This document shows, in pieces, positions 7,188 through 12,235 of a DNA stretch of 12,235 nt (within the stretch, counting starts at the first letter, position 1; every line of letters starts with the position of its first letter). Source of the stretch: Chlorobiota bacterium (GTDB lineage: Bacteria; Bacteroidota; Bacteroidia; Flavobacteriales; Flavobacteriaceae). Position numbers and translations under genes: made by a program. The notes beneath the pieces are model-generated. The model did not search any database, was not told the DNA's origin, and saw only the letters and a list, made by a program, of their open reading frames with translations. Where the stretch lies: positions 1 to 12,235 of the forward strand of contig JAADHG010000007.1 in assembly GCA_013151975.1 (NCBI GenBank), read 5' to 3'.

Positions 7188-9173
7188 CTACTGTTTTTTA
7201 AACTTTGAAATACCTTCTTTAAGCCAGTTGTAATACACTTCGGCATCTGGTGTGTAAGCTATTGGGTCAATCAGATTTTCTTCATTAAGATCCATGAGCA
7301 CATAAAACGGTTGTGAATTGGCTTTATATTTTATGGTTTGAAATTCGCTCCACTTCTGACCAATATACTTTAACTTCTTTCCTGGTCGTAATTGTGAATC
7401 CACAATTTCATCAGCTTCTAACTTACGCTTGTCATCAACATATAGAGAAATAAGCACTACCTCATTCTTCAAAATATTTAAAACATTAGGTTTTGGCCAT
7501 ACATTCTGTTCCATTTTTCTACAATTAACACAAGCCCAACCTGTAAAGTCTAACATTACTGGTTTACCTACTTTTTTAGCATAAGCCAATCCTGTATCAT
7601 AATCGTGGAATGCCATAATATCATGCGGCGCCAATAAATGAGCTCCTTCTGGTAAATCACCATGATTTGCTGTAACTGAACCTCCTCCTAGTTTTGTAAA
7701 ACCTACACCATAAGGCGATTCACTATAATCTTGTGGTGGTGGAAAAGCACTAATTAAATTTAAAGGTGCTCCCCAAAGTCCCGGAATCATATAAATGGTA
7801 AATGTTAACACAATTAATCCTAATCCTAGCCTTCCAACCGAAATATATTCTAAAGGAGAATCGTGTGGTAAACGTATTTTTCCAAAGAGATAGAATGCTA
7901 ATGCCCCAAAAACGGCTATCCAAATAGCGATAAAAACCTCTCGCTCTAAAATATGTAATTGCAATACCAAATCGGCTTGCGATAGGAATTTAAAGGCTAA
8001 TGCCAATTCTAAAAATCCTAAAACAACTTTAACTGTATTTAACCAGCCACCTGATTTTGGCAAGGAATTCATCCATCCTGGGAAAGCTGCAAATAATGCA
8101 AATGGTAAGGCTATGGCTAATGAAAATCCTAGCATCCCAACAATTGGACCAATTTTATCGCCGCCAGAAGCTGCTTCTACCAAAATTGCTCCTACTATTG
8201 GACCTGTACAAGAAAAAGAAACTATGGCCAATGCTAATGCCATAAAAAAGATGCCTATCAATCCGCTTTTATTAGATTGTGCATCTACTTTATTTGCCCA
8301 AGAACTAGGTAACGTAATTTCGAATGCACCTAAAAAGGATATTGCAAATACCATTAATAATAAGAAGAATATAATATTAAACCAGACATTGGTTGCTAAG
8401 GCATTTAATGCACTTGGTCCAAATATAACTGAAACTACTACTCCTAATAATACGTAAATAACAACAATACTAACACCGTAAATTATTGCGTTTTTTATTC
8501 CTTGTGCTTTATTTTTACTTTGCTTGGTAAAAAAGCTTACAGTTAATGGAATCATAGGGAAGACACAAGGCGTTAATAACGCAGCAAACCCAAATATAAA
8601 CGCTATAAAGAATGTACCCCAAAGCCCACGTTTGGATTCTGATTTAGAAGTCTCAACAGTAGTTGTTTCCTTTTGCTTTTGAACTGTTACACTTGTTACT
8701 TCGCTACTTGTAGTTGATGCTCCAGAAAGGTTAAACACCAAATCTACTTCGGTTGGTGGTAAACATTTTTCATCATCGCAGACCATATACTCCACAAAAC
8801 CATTAATTGTGGTTTTATCTCCTAATACTTCTATTTTTTGTTCAAAAATAGCCTTATTCTCAAAAAACTTAATACGCATTTCAAAAACAGGATCGTCTAT
8901 AGTATGTCCTTCTTCTTCTGAAGTATTACCAATAATTTTAAACGCTCCATTGTCATCGTCATAAGTAAAGGTTGTTGGAATTGGTCCATCTTCTGGAACA
9001 CTCTGAGAATATAGATGCCAACCAGCATCAATAGTTGCTGTTGAAATTAATTTATATTCGGTATCCGAAATTTTCTCAACACTGGTTGTCCACTTTACAG
9101 GATCAAGAATTTGGGCTGTTACATAGAATTGACCTATGAATAAACAAAAAAGAACTAGTATAACTTTTTTCAT
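7188..9173 (-). CDS. dsbD: Thiol:disulfide interchange protein DsbD, full-length three-domain form
   Basis: Carries reducing power from cytoplasmic thioredoxin across the inner membrane to periplasmic thiol proteins, including cytochrome c maturation and disulfide repair. It has a signal peptide (about 1-20), then a DsbD-alpha-like periplasmic domain (about 22-150) with the pair Cys132/Cys137 in VCDDEKCLPP. The membrane domain (about 184-435) contains the two buried cysteines in TPCVFP (Cys203) and SFSCTGP (Cys322). Another membrane segment lies near 447-467, followed by a thioredoxin-like gamma domain with WACVNC (Cys548/Cys551). All three redox pairs are intact and the length (661) is typical of the Bacteroidetes form. 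It lies 19 nt downstream of a gene for a second copy of its own N-terminal domain, forming a two-gene operon that ends at the hairpin at 7124-7156. Confidence 0.94.
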   Translation of the reverse strand: MKKVILVLFCLFIGQFYVTAQILDPVKWTTSVEKISDTEYKLISTATIDAGWHLYSQSVPEDGPIPTTFTYDDDNGAFKIIGNTSEEEGHTIDDPVFEMRIKFFENKAIFEQKIEVLGDKTTINGFVEYMVCDDEKCLPPTEVDLVFNLSGASTTSSEVTSVTVQKQKETTTVETSKSESKRGLWGTFFIAFIFGFAALLTPCVFPMIPLTVSFFTKQSKNKAQGIKNAIIYGVSIVVIYVLLGVVVSVIFGPSALNALATNVWFNIIFFLLLMVFAISFLGAFEITLPSSWANKVDAQSNKSGLIGIFFMALALAIVSFSCTGPIVGAILVEAASGGDKIGPIVGMLGFSLAIALPFALFAAFPGWMNSLPKSGGWLNTVKVVLGFLELALAFKFLSQADLVLQLHILEREVFIAIWIAVFGALAFYLFGKIRLPHDSPLEYISVGRLGLGLIVLTFTIYMIPGLWGAPLNLISAFPPPQDYSESPYGVGFTKLGGGSVTANHGDLPEGAHLLAPHDIMAFHDYDTGLAYAKKVGKPVMLDFTGWACVNCRKMEQNVWPKPNVLNILKNEVVLISLYVDDKRKLEADEIVDSQLRPGKKLKYIGQKWSEFQTIKYKANSQPFYVLMDLNEENLIDPIAYTPDAEVYYNWLKEGISKFKKQ

Positions 9174-9192
9174 ATTTCTATCTTCTGTGAAT

Positions 9193-9639
9193 CTATTTTA
9201 TTTCAAATGCTAAATCAACCTCGGTTGGCGGTAAACATTGAGTATCATTACACACCATATACTCTACTACTGCATTTATAACAAAAACACCTTTTGCTTT
9301 TAGCTTAATACTTTGTTTGAATATTGCCTTGTTTCCAAAATACTTAATCTTCATTCCAAAAACAGGATCATCAATTGTATGTCCTTGGTCTTCTTTAGTA
9401 TTTCCCTTTTTAAGGTATTTACCATTCCCTTCGTATACAAAACTGGTTGGAATGGGACCATCATCTGGAACAGTTTGCGAATATAAATGCCATTCGTCAT
9501 CTATTGAAGCTGTTGTTACCAATTCATATTCAGTATCAGAAATCATGTTTACACTTGTTGTCCATTTTACAGGGTCTAGAATTTGTGCAAATACATTTGT
9601 ACTAATTACTAAAGCGATGATTAAACCTAGTTTTTTCAT
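9193..9639 (-). CDS. Exported stand-alone DsbD N-terminal (alpha-like) domain protein
   Basis: A 148-residue protein with a signal peptide (about 1-19, MKKLGLIIALVISTNVFAQ), followed by a single domain. That domain aligns over its whole length with residues 21-149 of the adjacent DsbD. Identical stretches include QILDPVKWTTSV, SDTEYEL/SDTEYKL, WHLYSQ, DGPIPT, GHTIDDPVF, NKAIF, VEYMVC and CLPPTEVDL. The redox cysteine pair is kept (Cys130/Cys135 in VCNDTQCLPP), so it should be able to exchange disulfides. It ends exactly where the DsbD alpha domain ends and has no membrane or thioredoxin domain. It is the promoter-proximal gene of the dsbD operon. Most likely it arose by tandem partial duplication and serves as a soluble periplasmic partner or extra electron carrier for DsbD; that role is inferred. 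Confidence 0.88.
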   Translation of the reverse strand: MKKLGLIIALVISTNVFAQILDPVKWTTSVNMISDTEYELVTTASIDDEWHLYSQTVPDDGPIPTSFVYEGNGKYLKKGNTKEDQGHTIDDPVFGMKIKYFGNKAIFKQSIKLKAKGVFVINAVVEYMVCNDTQCLPPTEVDLAFEIK

Positions 9640-9878
9640 AATTATTTACATACAAATAAAAATCAAAAATAAGTTAAAGACATTTAGTAATCAATTTTAT
9701 TAAAATATTTTAACGAAACATTAATTTACTTCAGGATTAACTACAATTTCAAACGATTTTATGTCGTTTATAAGTTGGGTTACAATTTTTAATTTCTTTT
9801 AACAGCTTTAATGTAATCTTTTGTATATTTTTCCGAACTAATGCAAACGTATTAGAAACTAATATAAAATGTAATTAT
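9640..9878. promoter_or_regulatory. Divergent intergenic region between dsbD operon and arsenosugar cluster
   Basis: This 239-bp AT-rich stretch must hold the promoters of both divergent units. The dsbD-side promoter is listed separately. On the arsenosugar side the only TTTG-like box is TAATCTTTTG (9814-9823), two bases longer than the consensus and without a matching -33 element. A 6-bp dyad AAACGA-N7-TCGTTT at 9751-9769 could be an operator, but a dyad this short could arise by chance. No open frame with recognisable protein similarity and no tRNA-like structure is seen. Confidence 0.4.
9664..9694 (-). promoter_or_regulatory. Probable Bacteroidetes-type promoter of the dsbD operon
   Basis: On the minus strand a TTG (9694-9692, -33 element) is followed after 20 nt by TATTTTTG (9671-9664). 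The latter is a full match to the Bacteroidetes -7 consensus TAnnTTTG. The start codon of the 148-aa gene is 24 nt further on, leaving a short leader. Match and position are good, but the region is AT-rich and chance matches are possible. Confidence 0.5.
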
Positions 9879-10214
9879 ATGTCTAAAACATATTACGACT
9901 CAGCAGATTTAAGGAAATTTGGAAATATTACAGAATGGAGTAAAGAATTAGGAGAAAAATTTTTTGAATATTACAATTCTGTTTTCAAAGAAGGCGCTTT
10001 AACAGCACGTGAAAAATCGTTGATTGCACTTGCTGTTTCCCATGTTGTGAAATGCCCATATTGCATTGATGCGTATTCTAAAGATGGTTTGCAAAGAGGA
10101 CTCACAAAAGAAGAAATGATGGAAGCGGTACATGCTGGGGCAGCTATTGAAAGTGGTGCAACCTTAGTACATGCAGTACAAATGATGAATAAAGTGAATA
10201 AATTGGAAATGTAA
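9879..10214 (+). CDS. Arsenosugar biosynthesis-associated peroxidase-like protein (AhpD/carboxymuconolactone decarboxylase family)
   Basis: A 111-residue all-helical AhpD-like protein. The core is EKSLIALAVSHVVKCPYCIDAY (about 45-66): Glu45 followed by the redox pair Cys59/Cys62 in CPYC. Classical AhpD has CxxCxxxH; here the third position is Tyr66. From memory, the subfamily that travels with ArsS also has tyrosine there. The family was originally described as a partner of a radical SAM protein, with selenocysteine in some members; here both positions are ordinary cysteine codons. It opens the cluster, 69 nt ahead of arsS and on the same strand. The exact reaction is unknown; thiol-disulfide or peroxide chemistry during arsenosugar formation is the family-level inference. 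The ATG at 9879 gives the expected N-terminus and length. Confidence 0.88.
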   Translation: MSKTYYDSADLRKFGNITEWSKELGEKFFEYYNSVFKEGALTAREKSLIALAVSHVVKCPYCIDAYSKDGLQRGLTKEEMMEAVHAGAAIESGATLVHAVQMMNKVNKLEM

Positions 10215-10227
10215 GCAGGTTGTTGGC

Positions 10228-10259
10228 TTTGTTTTGCAAAACAAAATCTTATACGTTTC
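10228..10259 (+). promoter_or_regulatory. Possible arsS promoter overlapping a perfect 18-bp palindrome
   Basis: TTTG at 10228-10231, then 20 nt, then TACGTTTC (10252-10259), a 7-of-8 match to the Bacteroidetes TAnnTTTG element. The arsS start follows 24 nt later. The bases 10228-10245 form a perfect palindrome (TTTGTTTTG followed by its complement CAAAACAAA) that covers the -33 box, so a regulator could bind there. Alternatively it is a 7-bp hairpin in a transcript running on from the preceding gene. Confidence 0.35.
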
Positions 10260-10283
10260 TTATTCCAAACAAAAATATAACAA

Positions 10284-11339
10284 TTGATTACAAAATCACT
10301 ACATAAACGCGAAAGTGAATTGGCTAATGCTAATAGGCAATTAGAAATTTTGTCTAACGGCATTTTCCAAAATGAAGAACTGCCTAAGTTTGCTACTAAA
10401 ATTAGAGAGACCAATCAGTTCCCTCTGCGTCCTAACACCTTGGAAATCCTTCAGATAAATGTAGGATATATGTGTAACCAAGTATGTTCGCATTGCCATG
10501 TAGATGCTGGTCCAGACCGTAAAGAAATCATGACACGAGATACTATGAAAATGTGTTTGGATGTTATTAAAAAAACAGGAGCACATACCTTAGATTTAAC
10601 TGGTGGCGCACCCGAAATGAATCCTGATTTTAGATGGTTTGTTGAGGAAGCTGCAAAAGTTGGAATTAAAGATTTTATAGTTCGTTCAAACCTTACCATA
10701 ATTAGAGCGAATAAAAAGTATTACGATTTACCTGAATTTTTCAAAAAACACAATGTTCACGTCGTCAGTTCCATGCCACACTGGACTCGTGGTAAAACAG
10801 ATAAGCAAAGAGGCGAAGGCGTTTTTGACCAATCTATTAAAGCCTTACAAGAATTGAATGCTGTAGGTTATGGTATGCCAAATAGCACTTTAAAATTAGA
10901 CTTGGTTTATAATCCGTCAGGGGCATTTTTACCTGGAGACCAAATGGCTCTAGAACATGATTTTAAAAAGGCGTTATTAGAAGATTTTGATATTAATTTT
11001 CACAATTTATTTGCCATTACAAATTTACCTATATCGCGCTTTTTAGATTATTTAATCGCTTCAGAAAACTATGAAGATTATATGTATTCTCTGGTAGAGG
11101 CTTACAACCCATCGGCAGTTAAAAATGTAATGTGCACCAATACTATTTCTGTAAGTTGGGATGGTTGGTTATACGATTGTGATTTTAATCAAATACTAGG
11201 CTTAAAAGTTGATAGTAAAGTCAAGCACATAAAAGATTATAACGAAGAACTGCTTCAAAATAGAAACATAATTATCTCACAGCACTGTTATGGCTGTACT
11301 GCAGGCGCCGGAAGTAGCTGTCAAGGTACTGTTGCTTAA
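10284..11339 (+). CDS. arsS: Arsenosugar biosynthesis radical SAM protein ArsS
   Basis: Radical SAM enzyme that adds a 5'-deoxyadenosyl group to dimethylarsenite on the route to arsenosugars. The cluster-binding motif CNQVCSHC (CxxxCxxC) is at 64-71, followed by the SAM-binding TGGAPE (106-111). The C-terminal Cys-rich domain has Cys284, Cys299, Cys335, Cys338 and Cys346, including HCYGCTAGAGSSCQG (334-348), for extra iron-sulfur or thiolate binding. The start is a TTG at 10284. An in-frame TAA sits at 10278-10280, just upstream, and the first in-frame ATG would begin inside the cluster motif, so a non-ATG start is forced. The resulting N-terminus (MITKSLHKRESELA) looks like the family's. Length 351 is typical. 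The family includes selenocysteine forms; this one uses only cysteine codons. A rhodanese gene follows after 25 nt. Confidence 0.93.
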   Translation: MITKSLHKRESELANANRQLEILSNGIFQNEELPKFATKIRETNQFPLRPNTLEILQINVGYMCNQVCSHCHVDAGPDRKEIMTRDTMKMCLDVIKKTGAHTLDLTGGAPEMNPDFRWFVEEAAKVGIKDFIVRSNLTIIRANKKYYDLPEFFKKHNVHVVSSMPHWTRGKTDKQRGEGVFDQSIKALQELNAVGYGMPNSTLKLDLVYNPSGAFLPGDQMALEHDFKKALLEDFDINFHNLFAITNLPISRFLDYLIASENYEDYMYSLVEAYNPSAVKNVMCTNTISVSWDGWLYDCDFNQILGLKVDSKVKHIKDYNEELLQNRNIIISQHCYGCTAGAGSSCQGTVA

Positions 11340-11364
11340 CTTTTTCTGTAAAACAAGAATATCA

Positions 11365-11862
11365 ATGAAGCTACACAATTATTACATATTTATATTCTTC
11401 ATAGCATTTTCAAGTAATGCCCAAAATTCCCTTTCGGAATTATTAAATCAATTTAATGATAGGAGCATCCCTTATATTTCAGTTCAGGAATTGGCAATGC
11501 CAAAAACTGAAGCTGTAATTTTAGATGCGAGAGAGCGAAATGAATACGACACAAGTCATTTAAAAAATGCGATTTATGTAGGGTATAATCTTTTTCAAAT
11601 AGATTCTATCCAAAAAAAAATAGTAAATAAAGATCAAAATATTGTAGTGTATTGTTCATTAGGTATTCGTTCTGAAACTATTGCTAAAAAACTTAAAAAA
11701 GCAGGTTACTCAAATGTATTAAATCTATACGGTGGAATTTTTGAATGGAAGAATAAAGGATTTAAAGTATTTGATTCTGAAGAAAAAGAGACTGAGAATG
11801 TTCATGCATTTTCAAAAGAATGGAGTAAATGGCTAGTAAAAGGAATTAAAAAATATAACTGA
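11365..11862 (+). CDS. Exported rhodanese-like protein
   Basis: A 165-residue single-domain rhodanese, counted from the ATG at 11365. An earlier in-frame ATG at 11290 lies inside arsS and would hide the signal peptide. Residues 1-20 (MKLHNYYIFIFFIAFSSNAQ) are a signal peptide, so it should act in the periplasm. The rhodanese domain (about 37-135) has DARERNEYDTSHLKNA (54-69) and the active-site loop CSLGIRS with catalytic Cys97, then GYSNVLNLYGGIFEWKNKG (about 114-132). About 30 polar residues follow to the C-terminus. Rhodaneses move sulfane sulfur between thiols. Its substrate here is unknown. Placement 25 nt after arsS and 32 nt before the glycosyltransferase gene suggests co-transcription and a link to arsenic or thiol handling. 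Confidence 0.87.
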   Translation: MKLHNYYIFIFFIAFSSNAQNSLSELLNQFNDRSIPYISVQELAMPKTEAVILDARERNEYDTSHLKNAIYVGYNLFQIDSIQKKIVNKDQNIVVYCSLGIRSETIAKKLKKAGYSNVLNLYGGIFEWKNKGFKVFDSEEKETENVHAFSKEWSKWLVKGIKKYN

Positions 11863-11894
11863 AAAACGCTTCGCAATTTTTGAAATTATAATAC

Positions 11895-12235
11895 ATGGGA
11901 CTGATTAGCACAAAAGATTCTGACGGAGATAATGAAATAGCTTATAATTTTCATTTTCCTACTTCAAAAAAAGCCCTTATTATTTTTACCAGAAACCCTG
12001 AATTAGGTAAAGTTAAAACACGATTAGCTAAAACTATTGGAAATGAAGCGGCCTTAAATATTTACAACCATTTATTATTTCATACGGCAACTACTGTAGC
12101 ACAAGTAAAAGTAGATAGATTTGTGTTTTACTCCAAATCTATACACAAAAATGACGTTTGGGATTCTTCTTTATTTAGAAAAAAGCTACAATATGGAGAA
12201 GATTTAGGAATGAAGATGAAAAATGCTTTTAATGA
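11895..12235 (+). CDS. TIGR04282-type arsenosugar glycosyltransferase (DUF2064), 3' end cut by window edge
   Basis: The frame opens with ATG at 11895 and stays open to the right edge: 113 codons plus two bases. After an N-terminal leader of about 26 residues comes ALIIFTRNPELGKVKTRLAK (27-46). This is the nucleotide-sugar binding start of the DUF2064 / TIGR04282 glycosyltransferase family (GT-A-like fold). Near the cut end is QYGEDLGMKMKNAF, the family's conserved Q-x-G-x-DLG-x-x-M block. These enzymes occur in arsenosugar clusters beside ArsS and a second glycosyltransferase, and are expected to help build the sugar part; the exact donor and acceptor are not settled by the sequence. It is the fourth gene of the plus-strand cluster. 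Confidence 0.88.
   Translation, partial: MGLISTKDSDGDNEIAYNFHFPTSKKALIIFTRNPELGKVKTRLAKTIGNEAALNIYNHLLFHTATTVAQVKVDRFVFYSKSIHKNDVWDSSLFRKKLQYGEDLGMKMKNAFN

Noticed and set aside
8113..8457. 114-codon open frame on the plus strand
   Set aside because: Antisense to the DsbD membrane domain, where hydrophobic codons leave the opposite strand open.
9317..9703. 128-codon open frame on the plus strand
   Set aside because: Antisense to the DsbD-alpha-like gene and running into the promoter region; no domain recognised.
9971..10414. 147-codon open frame on the minus strand
   Set aside because: Antisense to the peroxidase-like gene and the start of arsS, with no recognisable domain; the plus-strand genes explain the region.
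11290..11364. Longer rhodanese reading frame starting inside arsS
   Set aside because: It would overlap arsS by 50 bases and bury a clear signal peptide that begins at the ATG at 11365.

Overview
The window looks like a chromosomal segment of a marine-type member of the Flavobacteriaceae (Bacteroidetes). The DNA is AT-rich, Shine-Dalgarno sequences are essentially absent, and two places match the Bacteroidetes promoter pattern (TTG / about 20 nt / TAnnTTTG). The gene content (PuuD-type urate oxidase with a heme tail, an ArsS arsenosugar cluster, a long DsbD) also fits. This placement is inferred from content, not from a marker gene.

Region 1 (1-4622, plus strand) is a tight ureide operon. 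It holds allantoinase (5' end cut by the window edge), allantoicase, a membrane urate oxidase with a C-terminal cytochrome c domain, and a fused OHCU decarboxylase / 5-hydroxyisourate hydrolase. Spacings run from a 1-nt overlap to 6 nt. Together the enzymes convert urate to HIU, OHCU, (S)-allantoin, allantoate, then ureidoglycolate plus urea. The oxidation step feeds electrons to cytochrome rather than making H2O2.

Region 2 (4623-7065) continues the theme. A CitE/HpcH-aldolase-like protein of the DUF6986 type (plus strand) lies between two copies of a ~100-bp imperfect-palindromic repeat with TGTCATTC/GAATGACA ends. The first copy has a perfect 6-bp direct repeat at its borders. Converging on it is an XdhC-type xanthine dehydrogenase maturation factor (minus strand), which fits urate supply from xanthine. 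No ureidoglycolate lyase, urease or xanthine dehydrogenase gene is visible, so the DUF6986 protein is the most interesting uncharacterised player.

Region 3 (7124-9694, minus strand) is a self-contained transcription unit. It has a promoter-like sequence, a 148-aa exported protein that is a stand-alone copy of the DsbD N-terminal domain, a full-length DsbD (alpha domain, membrane domain, thioredoxin domain), and a strong hairpin/T-tract terminator.

Region 4 (9879-12235, plus strand) is the start of an arsenosugar-biosynthesis cluster. It contains an AhpD-like peroxidase-related protein, the radical SAM enzyme ArsS (TTG start), an exported rhodanese, and a TIGR04282-type glycosyltransferase cut by the right edge. 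The methyltransferase ArsM and other partners would be expected outside the window.
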